This document shows, in pieces, positions 9,181-20,253 of a stretch of 64,000 bases of DNA. The notes below the pieces were generated by a model. It saw only the letters and a list, made by a program, of their open reading frames with translations. It searched no databases and had not been told where the DNA came from. Position 1 is the first letter of the stretch. Each line of letters begins with the position of its first letter. The position numbers and the translations under genes are program-made. Source of the DNA: Allolobophora icterica (taxonomy: Eukaryota > Annelida > Clitellata > Crassiclitellata > Lumbricidae). The stretch lies in the NCBI GenBank assembly GCA_963556255.1, contig OY744617.1, positions 30,607,566-30,671,565 of the forward strand, read 5' to 3'.

Positions 9181-10678
9181 ATATAAGAACCTCTTAAAAC
9201 TGTTTTACCTGTGAGATGTAAGGAACGATTTCAGACAATCTGAAACTTTTCTCGTGTATCAGTTCCATTACTAAAGTAAAATGCATTTGTGTAAATCTCC
9301 GAAATTTCTCAGCCCCATCCAAAAGCCACGTCGGGTAGACCAGCTTATTTACCGGTGACATCCCCTCTTTTCCGCCGTGCCTAAGCCGGGAGCGCCTCTA
9401 AGTAGGTTCGCAATATCAAGTTCAGATTGATTGCTTGATTGATTGACTGATTGAGACATTAGTATATGAAATCATGTCCGCATTAGCCAGGTTCTTTGGT
9501 CCGTTTCTGTGCCAGATCAGAATTAGGGTGAGGTCAAGTTGAGGAGACAGCGTGGTGCCATGGTGAAAATCGTTGGCGGTGGTGGTCGTAGAGTGATGCA
9601 GTAGTAGAGTAAGGATACGGAAAAAAGTGCCACCCACCAGCACTTTATTACCGCCCGAAAGTCTAGTTTCTTTTCACTGGCGACAACGACAATAAACCTC
9701 CATCTAGCAAACTGAACCCCATCAGCAGGAAATCGAGTAAACAGAATACACACACAGCATGAAGCACACCGCTTCGCGAAACCAAGTCTAAAGCGATTGT
9801 ATCTAGGTATACATATGACTCGGTGTTCCGAACTGCAGTCCTAAGTCAGTATTAAATGTGATCGGTGGCATGGAAGCAAGGGAGAGAAAGACTGAGAGAG
9901 AGACAGAGAGAGAGACACACGCACGCAGAGAGAGCCCGCTAATGTCAATGCCAGTCTAACCGCGCTCTATGGGGAGCGCCTGAACACGAAGGGATGTAAA
10001 AAGGAACAAGGATTTACAGTGTCTGTATACGGGGACAAACAGCATGTAGCAAAAAGCAAACAACCCATATGCATTATACAGTTATTAAGACAACATACTA
10101 CGAGTAAATATATATTTTCTTCTTCTGTGTTTTTCCCTTAATAATAATAACATTTGTGTTTATTGGCAAGCTCACTGACAAACTGCAGTAAGTAACACGG
10201 CAACATACGACGGTACAATTATCAAGGTCTTATTTGGTGTGCGAGATTTATATGTTATACTCATTTTAATTTCAACCTCATCGGGTTCCAAAAATAAATT
10301 ATTCTTTTTTGAAAATTGTGAGTGTGAAGGGGAAAAAATCACACCACTCCAAATATTCACCATCCAGCATTTCGCACATAGGATGCCGTCTATGAAACAC
10401 AGTAATTTTCTAGATTTTACAAACAAAGGTTATTGATGTTTCTGTTTTAATATAACTAAGGTAGAAGCAAAGGTGGCTCAGCAATATAGCGACGTTTTAA
10501 ATGCTTATTTCCTTTGACACCACCGATGAGAAACGGCATAATTTATGGAAACTTCCATTGTTTTAGGTTTGAATAGGCCCTATCATACAACTAAAATTCA
10601 TAATACAATGGCATAGAAACGAGACCTCATTTACACCTACATAACCGTCGTATTGTTACTGTAAAGTATGAGCGTTTG

Positions 10679-10679
<1 letters not shown>
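9181..10679. other. Unique paralogous block without a recognised gene
   Basis: Collinear with 41,226-42,760. It contains a short TTGA repeat (9,427-9,450, expanded to about 70 bp in copy B) and a GA-rich run (9,888-9,930). Fragmentary ORFs are not conserved in frame. It may hold untranslated or intronic sequence of a gene shared by both copies. Confidence 0.4.
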
Positions 10680-10717
<38 letters not shown>

Positions 10718-10733
10718 TTTTTTTTTTTTTTTT
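10680..10733 (+). repeat. (ATT)n microsatellite, left part
   Basis: ATT units ending in a T-run of about 18. The T-run is the complement of the A-rich tail of the LINE fragment inserted next to it. In copy B the equivalent tract (42,768-42,979) is not interrupted by this fragment. Confidence 0.9.
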
Positions 10734-10836
10734 GCCCCGAGGTATACAGGATCCCTCAGGGACTTCAATATTAACTAATGTTAAAAAAAGGTGTCCGGAA
10801 TGGCCCTATTCATCTATTTCCTGGCTGGCGAAAGTA

Positions 10837-10837
<1 letters not shown>
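10718..10837 (-). mobile_element. RLE-LINE 3' tail in ATT repeat (reverse)
   Basis: About 120 bp bounded by ATT tracts on both sides, absent from copy B. On the minus strand it ends with CCTGAGG, an 11-nt loop and CCTCGGG (10,760-10,736), then an A-run, then AAT units. That is the same 3' end as the tails at 986, 36,914, 37,216 and 53,911. No coding sequence remains. Confidence 0.75.

Positions 10838-10882
<45 letters not shown>
10838..10882 (+). repeat. (ATT)n microsatellite, right part
   Basis: About 15 ATT units. On the minus strand this is also the AAT tail of the L2-like copy that follows. Confidence 0.93.
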
Positions 10883-10884
<2 letters not shown>

Positions 10885-11335
10885 AGAGGTTTTATAAAGC
10901 GCCCCTTCAAGGTTATCTACTCATGAGCGCTCCCAGTCCAACCCCGGTCAAACAAGACAGTTTTAAGGCAAGAGTAGAGCAGAAAAGAGCAATCGATTGG
11001 GGTCAGGCGCAGCGCTACTGGGAGTCCATTCCAGGACGCTGGGCCAGATACAGAGAAGGCACTGTGTTGCTGGATAGCAGTCCGCGCACGGGGGACAAAG
11101 AGCTCAGCCTGCGCTGCAGAGCGAAGTGAGCCATGACGCTGGACAGCCACAGTGGAACAGCTGCCTCAAGGCATCACCGAACCAAAGCAGAGACCCAAAA
11201 AGCAATACGGAACCAGTGGAACACCTCCCGCATGTACTGCGAGACCAGGCAAACTTAGGGATGCGACCCACCAGCCGGGCAGCCACGTGCAGGACCTGAT
11301 TGAGGCATCTCAATCGGCAGGTTGGGAGCCCATCC
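10883..11335 (-). mobile_element. L2-like LINE C-terminal tail, reverse
   Basis: The minus-strand frame (11,150-10,917) reads GSLRSAAQ, VPRARTAIQQHSAFSVSG, then WNGLPVALR and LKTVLF. Upstream coding resembles the RT thumb (LPTCRLRCLNQVLHVAARLVG). About 35 bp present in the copy-B version are missing near 11,165. The block of A/B similarity ends here. Confidence 0.8.
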
Positions 11336-11489
11336 AGGCCCGGCCCTAGGGTGTGCGGGGCCCAAGGCAGGAAGCGATGAGCTGGGCCCCAAGCATAAAA
11401 GGAATTGCGGAGTTCATTTTCTGTCAATACTGTATTGGCAATACTATATACTATTAAAATAATGCAAAATGGAAATTAAATGGATTAAT
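11336..11489. other. Unassigned sequence at the end of copy A
   Basis: Similarity to copy B stops at about 11,335, where CAGGCCCGGCCCTAGGG begins. That start resembles a hAT terminus, but no matching far end was found. Confidence 0.3.
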
Positions 11490-11884
11490 CAGTGCTTTTT
11501 CCTGCCGGAACGCTCTGGAACGGCATTCCGGCACCTTTTTTCAGCTATTAAAAATAATTTAGTTATTTTAATAAAAGAATAATTTAGTCATTTTAATGTG
11601 ACGTCAAAAATTGTCTTGGGAAAGGCACTGGCGTAAACTTGTCCAAAATATTAGGGGCATTTCGTTATTCTACACTTGTTGCATTGGGTGTACAGTCCAT
11701 CTCAATTATTGGGGTGGGGGCACGTGCCCCGGCTCCCCCAGAGTCTAAGCCTATGGGGAAAGGTGTCACCGAGATCCCTCCCCGAACCCAAACCCCTTTT
11801 TGTCTAGAGTTTCGCGGCCTTCGCCCTCGATGTAGCCCTTCCATAATTGTTTACCGGAACCTTTTTTCTAGAAAATAAGCACTG
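11490..11884. mobile_element. Candidate short hAT-like element
   Basis: Begins CAGTGCTTTTTCC and ends AAATAAGCACTG, giving roughly 10-bp imperfect terminal inverted repeats. The flanks GGATTAAT and GGCTTCAT match at 6 of 8 positions, as an old 8-bp target duplication would. No transposase is encoded. Confidence 0.45.
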
Positions 11885-12180
11885 GGCTTCATGAACACAA
11901 AATGCAAACCAGGCTCTTAATGCCAACATTTTACTATAAAACCAATACCGGGATATTATGTCTTACTGAATTATTTGGATATCTAACAACTGAAAAGGAT
12001 GTTAATAATTGGATATTTTAGCAGCCTTCTAATTGAAAGTTCGTTAGTCACAATAGGCAATGGCGTGGGTTCTATAGTTATTACTCACTTTATCTGCACT
12101 GTTTCTGCAGGCTCGCTTTTCCTAAATTACCCTATCACATTCCCGCGGCAAATTGACTGCCAGTATTGTTGCTAAGACAT
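11885..12180. other. No recognised feature
   Basis: AT-rich unique sequence with no coding signal that I can support. Confidence 0.4.
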
Positions 12181-12699
<519 letters not shown>

Positions 12700-12789
12700 G
12701 TCTCTAAACGGATGCACCCCCTATATATAATAACAAGTTTACCATAAATGCAATGTGCCGTCTGGAACATGGTTCTTAGAAAGTGTGCC

Positions 12790-13475
12790 GTGGTTGAAAG
12801 AAGGTTGGGAAGCATTGGCTTAATCTTAATCAATGTGCGTAGGAAAAGCCCAATCTTTAATCTAGGTGCACAGGGAAGCTCAACCCAAAGTGAGACAGTA
12901 CGTTACTTAGAGGAGTAACGTACGCGTACCATAGGTACGTTATCGAAAAGAATAACGTACGCATACGTTAAATATGATCGGTTTAGATCTACTGTAGTAT
13001 TAGTCTCCCCGCACGCAGGTCTAATTTACGAACGGTATCGAAATTTAGTATTACCAATTAAATGAACAGTGGCACTGACCATCCTATAAAGTGCGCCATA
13101 ACATCTTAATTTTCTTCATATTATACTTTATACAGAATATCACCAATTTGGAATTTAAAAGTTTAAAGGTAGAGATCATTGAACACCTACAGCTGACCGG
13201 CGTAACGGTTAAAATTGGTTACGACCGTCAATCTCCAACTAGGCCTATTATTGACTTTTGTTGTGCATAGTGTATGTATTTTATTTTCGTCATGAACTGA
13301 TGTCAAAGTACGCCATCGTACGGCCTAATAACGTATACGTACCGTACGTACGCTGTAGAAAAAAAAGTACGTTCTGTACGTACGGTCGCACACTGGCTCA
13401 ATCTTTTATCTGGGTGCACGAGTAAGATCAATCTTTAATATTCTAGGTGCACACAGAAGCTGAACTAGAGGCGTT
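12790..13475. repeat. Short tandem repeat split by a palindrome-rich insert
   Basis: Units around CAATCTTTAATCTAGGTGCAC occur before 12,890 and after 13,395. Between them lie about 500 bp rich in ACGTACG palindromes. The insert may run from CAAAGTGAGACAGTACG (near 12,888) to CGTACGGTCGCACACTG (near 13,394), like weak hAT-type ends. The flanks GCTCAACC and GCTCAATC could simply be the tandem repeat itself. Confidence 0.35.
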
Positions 13476-13862
13476 TTCTGTCAAATGATTTGTTGAGTCG
13501 TAAGAAACGTGCGTGTCTTTTTGCTGACCCGAGTGCGATTCGTTAGGCCTAAGGAATTTACTGTCACTGCTTCAGATTACAGAATTACTCCCCACAGGGA
13601 TATTGGAATGCATTGCCACATGCATTTTACTGAAACCCATAGGTTTTTCATCACTGCAGATGCTCAGCAAGTTCTGACCAAAAACAATGGAGGCAGGATA
13701 CCTGACAATGGTACAGACCTCTATAGATCTGAGTCATATGCTTTAAGTGTAGTTTTGAGATGCAGCCGTAACTGCTATCTCGTTTACCGTTCGTAATTAT
13801 GCATAATCATTATACAATTAATCCTGACCATAATATTGCCATATGTTAAACTTGTTCATACA
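13476..13862. other. No recognised gene
   Basis: A 95-codon open frame (13,509-13,796) has no recognisable motif and no paralogue here to test it. I would not call it a gene. Confidence 0.35.
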
Positions 13863-15107
13863 GCCTGTCTACTCTTTTACTTTCACCCTGGCTTGTGTAC
13901 CCTCACCATCACGGGGAGAGGCATACATAAATGAGGATATTGTGGTAGCTCTGGCAATCGCAGCGTTGTCGATGGAAAGCCAGGTGATCGAAGACTCCCA
14001 TCGCATCTGGTCGGCCTCTTCAAGGTAATGTTGGAAGACTTTTATTTTAAGAAATAATCTGATGCATTTTGTATAGGTAGTAATCTACCAGGGGCCCGGG
14101 AACCTATGGCGCCGAAGGCGCCTATGCTCACACAAGTTTTGGCTCTGTGGCGCCGAGGTAGAGGCATGCTCACACAACTTTTTGGTCATTAATACAATAA
14201 AAAAATATCATTTTCGCTTAAATTCTAATAGTGATTAGACAAAAGATGATGTTTATGTCGACGAGCTCAATGCACTATGGAAATAACAGTACAGTATTAT
14301 ACAGGCCTAATGGAACCCCCATATATATGAGGTCGTTGAATGCCAGCCATGGGTCAGCAAGTTAAGCGCCTGTCGTGTCATATTTACAACGATTAATTAC
14401 TTTCAGACGGTGTCTCACGCCCCTTATCTCATCCTTCTAACCGAATTTCTCCCACGTCCCCAAACAAGAGCGCGACTCCGCCTCTGTAGGTCCAGAGGAA
14501 GTGTTAGACTGCAGATTTCCCAGGTTATGACCTAGCTGGACGGTCAGCATGTTCTGATATATATATGCCAGATGTTGTGGCTCTGTGTGTGTATTAGCTA
14601 TCGTTTACAGGGCTGCTTTTTCTTAGATCTGACGCGCTGATGTCGCTTTTGATCTCAAGTGACGTGCAATGCACAAATATAGCAGCCAACCGCGGGGAAT
14701 GCTCTGCTGGTATTGAGATGAAGTCCTGTAGGATGCGACCTTTAGATATACTGATATACCATACAGTCTGCAAATCAGTATACATGAAATATTTTTCAAA
14801 GTCGCATCCAAGTGCTCAGAGATACATTTCTCACGAAGTGTCTGTGCAACGTGTTCTTTCTAACATTATTACTCGCTCATGGCAGGATATTTTAACCGGT
14901 TTATTATAACCTTCACTACGCTTGTCGCCAAATATTCACTACACTCACTGTAGGCTTACATTTGTGACCGTAGTTCGAAACTTTCGTTCGTCGCCTAACT
15001 GTGCTCATCACTAGTCGTTGGACACCTTCGCAGCTTAACCGTGGAAGACCTTTGTCAGACAGGTAGGCTAGACTCACATACAAATAAATATTGACAAAGA
15101 TCCAAGT

Positions 15108-15482
15108 TTGTGTCAGTATAGGCATATAGAGGCATCGGCTTGGTATGATGTCTGGTCTGCTTCACCATTGCAAAGAGGGCTGAAAGACGCGGACATCATC
15201 GACTTGCTTGCTCATACTGATTTCTACCCTTCTAGCCGTAAAGCTATTCTTATTCTCCTAACTCTGCCAACGAAATGTGCAATCGAAAGATCGCGCAGCA
15301 CTCTGCGTCGTGTGAAAACCTGGCTACGATCTACTATGGCAAACGACAGACTATTCGGATTGTGTTTGATGAGTGTAGGCCTACACAGAGAGAAAATTAG
15401 CAAGAAGAAAAAAGAATTCATGAATAATGTTGTAGATGAATTTGGCAAAGGTCGTTGTCGCCTTCAGGTTCTTTTTAGATAG
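15108..15482 (+). pseudogene. hAT transposase C-terminal (dimerisation) fragment
   Basis: The frame includes LTLPTKCAIERSRSTLRRVK, then TWLRSTMANDRLFGLCLM. This is the hAT C-terminal dimerisation signature (L.LP....ERSFS.L...KT.LR..M...RL..L). No BED finger or catalytic region is recognisable upstream, so it cannot be active. The last codons fall in the inverted repeat 15,457-15,520. Confidence 0.85.
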
Positions 15483-15520
15483 GTGTGTATACACCTATCT
15501 GAAAAGAAACTGAAGGCGAC
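15457..15520. other. 30-bp inverted repeat (hairpin)
   Basis: Arms 15,457-15,486 and 15,491-15,520 match at 28 of 30 positions around a 4-nt loop. It overlaps the stop codon of the hAT transposase fragment. Confidence 0.9.
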
Positions 15521-15602
15521 CTAATGGGTAATCCACCTTATATGACCAAGGCAAACCTATACATTATATAGTTTCACCTTGGTATATACATGCTTGCCAT
15601 GC

Positions 15603-15603
<1 letters not shown>

Positions 15604-15635
<32 letters not shown>

Positions 15636-15636
15636 G
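15604..15636 (+). repeat. (TA)n microsatellite
   Basis: A short TA tract within the hAT element near its right end. Confidence 0.9.
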
Positions 15637-16054
15637 ACTTGGTTGGCTTACTTGGCTCACCCAACTTTTAAACACTTCCCGGGCCTCTGTAATCTACCTC
15701 CATTTCAGCGGGACATACGAAAGTTCAGGCAGAGGGATGTAAAGGATTCTTTCGTCAGCATTGTGGGGATAATTTTAAAATTGTCCTACTTGAAAACCTT
15801 CGTGGTTAAAATTATAAAGAAACGATATGTCTTCAGTCTTTATGGCGAAGTCAAAAGTATTCACCTCATAACACTGTCGATATAAACTAGTTCCGTAAAA
15901 ATGACTGCAACAGAAACTGGTATCTATTTTGCAGTCCTACTTTTTGTGACCTTCGTTGAACATTTCATCACCAAAATCTTCCAGTTTTAAATCGCATAGC
16001 CATAATGTCACTATATATGGGGATAGATTGTAGTGTTTAATACAAGAGCATCTA

Positions 16055-16289
16055 GAAGAGCAAAAAGAACAGTTTTCAGGCGGTCATGGAAGGTGCCAGA
16101 GGAAGACCTAGGATGTAGTCGCAGCTCAGGAGGAAGGCCATTACATATGGTCGGGTCGACCACCGAGAAGGCGCGGGTCTGCATCAGAGCAGTACGGGCA
16201 AACGGGACGGAGAGCAGCCCCCTCCCCGCCGAGTGGAGGACTCGAGCAGTCCGAGAAGCCGACACAGGCCGGAAGAGGTCTAGCAAACT
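16055..16289 (-). mobile_element. L2-like LINE tail, reverse
   Basis: Minus-strand frame: GRGLLSVPFARTALMQTRAF, then GLPPELRLHPRSSSGTFHDR and LKTVLF. This is a C-terminal fragment of the same protein type as at 6,002 but of a different subfamily. It sits between two direct repeats (about 15,967-16,054 and 16,290-16,366) that are single in the paralogous locus near 29,600. Confidence 0.75.
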
Positions 16290-16504
16290 CATCACCAAAC
16301 TCTTCCAGTTTTAAACCGCATAGCCATAATGTCACAAGATTGTTGTCTTTAATACAAGGGCATCTTGCCAAATAGTACTGGTTTGTTTTGGTACATTGAT
16401 CACAATATTATAACATCTTAATGATTTCTACCATGAGGGAGAATTTCTTATGTAGGCTATTAATAGTGCGTCTATATTATCTTCTGCTTGCTTGCGTCCG
16501 CCAG

Positions 16505-16790
16505 GGCCGTCTTATTCATTCATTCATTATCTGCAAATCATTGATAGAATATTTATATAGCGCCTCTTCAAGTCTTCGAGAGAAGTACTCAGAGGCGCTC
16601 CCAACTCTAGCACATAAAAAGTCAGATTTCAGACGGTCATAGAAAGTGTCAGAGGAGGACCTAGGAAGTAAGCGCAGTTCAGGAGGGAGGCCATTCCATA
16701 TGGTCGGGCTAAACACCGAGTAGGCGCGGGTTTGAATAATCGTTGTACGGGCAAACGGGACTAGAGTACCCCTCCCCTTATCCACTAGAC
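16505..16790 (-). mobile_element. L2-like LINE tail with (ATTC)n end, reverse
   Basis: Minus-strand frame: GTLVPFARTTIIQTRAYSVF, then IWNGLPPELRLLPRSSSDT. The 3' end on the minus strand is TATATAAAT followed by GAATGAATGAAT, the usual L2-type tetranucleotide tail. It begins exactly where similarity to 29,770 stops. Confidence 0.8.
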
Positions 16791-16984
16791 ACAGAAGGCA
16801 CTGTGCCTAGGTCCTACGAAACTTTCAGGGGCCTACGGGAGTCTGAAAATCTAAAAATAATTTATTGAAAGATTGACCGGGAAAAAGGAAAGAGCAAATT
16901 GCAGATAACAGCAAATTCATATGCATTTGCTAAATAGACGACAGATCGTAAAAGGAAAACCGAAAATTTTGCACTGTGCCATTA

Positions 16985-17721
16985 GCGGATATTGAATAAT
17001 TAATATTATTCAATATCTTGCTGGACCTGTAGCACATCTGTTTAATCTGTCCCTGGACCACGCCTATGTCCCTCCTCAGTGGAAAATTAGTAGAATCACC
17101 CGGGTTCCTAAGGTTGCTAGCCCTTCCACAGAGGCAGACTTCAGGCCCATCTCTATAACACCAATTCTGTGCCGCATAATAGAAAAGCAAATAGTCTGCC
17201 GCTTCTTCTATCCGATTTTGACCAATCCTACATTAAATCGGCCGTTTATCGACCAATTTGCCTTCAGACCTACGGGCTCAACCTCGGCTGCCCTAATAGC
17301 TCTAACCCACCATGTGACCCACTTGCTAAGCACAAATCAGTACGTTCATTTAATAGCCTTAGATTTTTCCAAGGCTTTTGACTCCATTAGTCATGACCAC
17401 TTAGCTGATACCCTGGCCAAAATGCCTATACAAGATAATGTCTATAACTGGATAATAATTTTTTTGGACTGACGGAAATACTGCACCAATTTCAGGATGA
17501 GATATCTACCCTTCTTGACATAAATGCTAGCATCGTCCAAGGCTCAAGCCTAGGACCACAAAACTTCATTACTGCTATCTCTCGCCTAGGCCCTGCCGTC
17601 TTCAACCGTCTTCTCAAATATGCCGATGACTGTTGCCTCCTAATACCGTCATCTAATAGCACAACCATATCTTCAGAACTAGAGCACGTTGCGCATTGGG
17701 CTAAGACGTGCAACTTGAAAT
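16985..17721 (+). pseudogene. CR1-like reverse transcriptase relic, 5' part
   Basis: The frame reads EADFRPISITPILCRIIEK, DQFAFRPTGSTSAALIALTH and ALDFSKAFDSISHDHL (motif A), then, with frameshifts, a SSLGP/YADD-like region around 17,550-17,630. These are RT palm motifs of Jockey-superfamily (CR1-like) LINEs. Stops and frameshifts are frequent. A DNA transposon interrupts it at 17,722, and the gene resumes at 18,625. Confidence 0.85.
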
Positions 17722-18624
17722 CAGTCTTGTTGTCAAGACCTTAAACCTCAAGACCAAGACCAAGACCAAGACCTTGAACCTCAAGACCAAGACCAAGACC
17801 AAGACCTTGAACCTCAAGACCAAGACCAAGACCAAGACCTTGAACCTCGAGACCAAGACCAAGACCAAGACCTTGAACTTCAAGACCAAGACCAAGACCA
17901 AGACCCAAAAAATCGCAATCAGGTCAAGACTTCTAAAAATTGTCAAGTCGGAATATTCGCTATTTTAATGAAAACATGAGTCTTTTATTTTATTCAAGCA
18001 AATTAACTTTGAATGCAAACTGCAGAGAAATCCGATTTTGTATTCAAAAGTCCTTCATGCAAACTATTATTCCAAATGCCTTTTGTATTTTATAAAAACC
18101 AATTCGCTCAGAATTTTCTGACCAAGACGTGCCTACTGGGCCTCATAAAAATTCCGCCATGTGAAAAAATACGTTCTACAGGTGCTGAAGTCGCTGACAC
18201 ACACAGAAGCTTTTCAAGCACTGGATGTAAATGTACAGATAGTGAGTCCTTTTGAAATCTTCCCATGGTTTATCATACCGTCTGATACAGAATAACTGTT
18301 GCTGCTGCCAATGGGTTTTCCTGACCAACAAGACTTGTATCCATCCATAGATATTGGTCGTTTGATGCAAGCAGGCTTGATACAGAATTCTTGAGTTCTG
18401 TTAAATGACTGTTCATATTGACAGCCGGTCTTGGTCTTGGTCTTGCGAGACCAAGACCAAGACTTTGAACCTCAAGACCAAGACCAAGACCAAGACCTTG
18501 AACCTCAAGACCAAGACCAAGACCAAGACCTTGAACCTCAAGACCAAGACCAAGACCAAGACTTTTAAAAACGAACTCGAGTGCACTCGAGACCAAGACC
18601 TTGGTCTCGAGGACAACAAGACTG
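17722..18624. mobile_element. hAT-like MITE with CAAGAC tandem repeats, copy 1
   Basis: Ends CAGTCTTGTTGTC and GACAACAAGACTG are perfect inverted repeats, flanked by identical 8-bp duplications CTTGAAAT. Both subterminal regions consist of tandem AAGACC units and 27-bp higher-order units including CTTGAACCTC. The middle (about 17,930-18,390) is AT-rich without coding capacity. ORFs of Lys-Thr or Val-Leu repeats are artefacts. Copy 2 is at 54,861. Confidence 0.95.
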
Positions 18625-19125
18625 CTTGAAATTAAATTCTAGCAAAACCTACGAAATGGTGATTCGGAGGCCCAGGGACAGGCGAAACGACGATGTTCCG
18701 CAGGTCACACCCGGTCTCCATAGGGTTACCAGCATGGTTATTTCTAGGCATAACAATCTCAGATAATCTTGGCATTACTACCCATGTTAACCGCATTTGC
18801 AGTCAGGCACGTCGATCGCTTTATGCGCTGCGTACCTGGTAGCGCAGGGTCTGCGAGGACCCTGCGCTACCAGGTACGCAGCGAATGTGGTGAGAGCCAC
18901 AACCTTATCCAGGATACTCTATGCCTCACCTGCATGGTGGGGATTTACAACCCAAGGGGATCGTGATAGACTGGGTGGGTCCTACTGCGTTTAATCAGGG
19001 GACGCTACCTGCCAGAAGACACCCCTTCCATAGAACAGCACTGCCGCTTGGCCGATTCTCGACTCTTCGCCGCAGTACGGAATATCCAGGAACATGTCCT
19101 GCATGATCTGCTGCCACCTATCAAA
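18625..19125 (+). pseudogene. CR1-like reverse transcriptase relic, 3' part
   Basis: Continues the interrupted LINE: LKLNSSKTYEMVI, then LGITISDN-like sequence, ARRSLYAL, ATTLSRILYASPAWWGFT and, in another frame, RLFAAVRNIQEHVLHDLLPP. These are thumb and C-terminal segments of CR1-type RT proteins. Frameshifts and a foldback (18,827-18,882) disrupt it. Confidence 0.85.
18827..18882. other. Perfect 25-bp inverted repeat, 6-nt loop
   Basis: Arms 18,827-18,851 and 18,858-18,882 are exact reverse complements. The sequence lies inside CR1 coding sequence and probably arose by a template-switch event. Confidence 0.95.
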
Positions 19126-19261
19126 CGCACGAAGGCCTGCTGAGATGCAGATCCTGGTTTCGCCGAAGCTAGTGGATATTGTAGCCTATGCGGCTATGAC
19201 GTCGGGTAATTTCATCTCAAAATGGCTTATCTAGAAATGTTCCGAAGAAGAGGACTGGCCA

Positions 19262-19545
<284 letters not shown>

Positions 19546-19950
19546 AATGATAGTAATATATAAAAACTTATATTTGAACGAGGATATATAAACGGAAGTT
19601 AAAGATAAGGTCCATTTATCTTTAAGATAAGTTCGTAAGATGGTTTGATGAAGTGCAATGTAATACAATACGGTAGAGTATACAACGGGATGCAAACAAC
19701 ACAGGCAACGCACTACACTGAAGCACATTCTACAAAGTCACACGATGGTTATTCTAATAACTTCTGCATATTACGACTCATAGTCAGGAAAACCCACAGT
19801 TACATGTCTTACTTCATCGTTGGCCCATCATCGGAAACAACTCAGTTCATTCTCAAATCATGTCAAATATTCGTTAATTTTTCATACCTGACGCGCTCCT
19901 GCATGTTTCTGTAACCTGAGACTTTTAAAGGGCGTCAGGAGATCAGTTCC
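19546..19950. other. No recognised feature
   Basis: Unique sequence between a SINE tail and an RT relic. Nothing that I can support. Confidence 0.4.
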
Positions 19951-20253
19951 CCTTCCTTGTTAACTACTCTGGTCCATGCCTTCATTTGCTGCAGCATTGA
20001 CTATTGCAATTCATTGTTTGCTGGGCTCCATGAGGTGCGCCTTTCATCCATACAGTCTGTTCTGAACGAAGCTGCCAGGTTCATTGACCGTTTTCCTCGC
20101 TTCTCCCACATAACTGCCTTTGCGACTGATGCTCTTCACTGGTTTCCTGTTGCTTCCCGCATCCAATACAAGGTACTCCTCCTCCTCATCAGCAGGACTC
20201 AACAAGGAAAAGCTCCTAAGTACCTATATGATCTAATGCGTAAACCTCTCCAT
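19951..20253 (+). pseudogene. L2/CR1-group RT C-terminal relic, 5' part
   Basis: The frame reads VHAFICCSIDYCNSLFAGL, VLNEAARFIDRFPRFSHIT, then DALHWFPVASRIQYKVLLL and APKYLYDL. This is the thumb region typical of L2/CR1 RTs. It is cut by a transposon at 20,254 and continues at 22,183. Confidence 0.9.

Larger units (their letters stand above)
14089..15689 (+). mobile_element. hAT transposon, decayed
   Basis: Ends CAGGGGCCCGGGAA and TTCCCGGGCCTCTG form terminal inverted repeats with one mismatch. It is flanked by identical 8-bp duplications TAATCTAC (14,081-14,088 and 15,690-15,697). The second duplication copy has the empty site near 29,253. It carries a C-terminal hAT transposase fragment. 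At 1.6 kb it is shorter than an autonomous hAT and has lost the N-terminal part of its gene. Confidence 0.92.

Noticed and set aside
12888..13394. Confident hAT-like MITE
   Set aside because: Inverted ends are weak and the apparent 8-bp duplication could be the surrounding tandem repeat itself.
13509..13796. 95-codon ORF as a gene
   Set aside because: No motif, no conserved copy in the window and composition not distinct from its surroundings.
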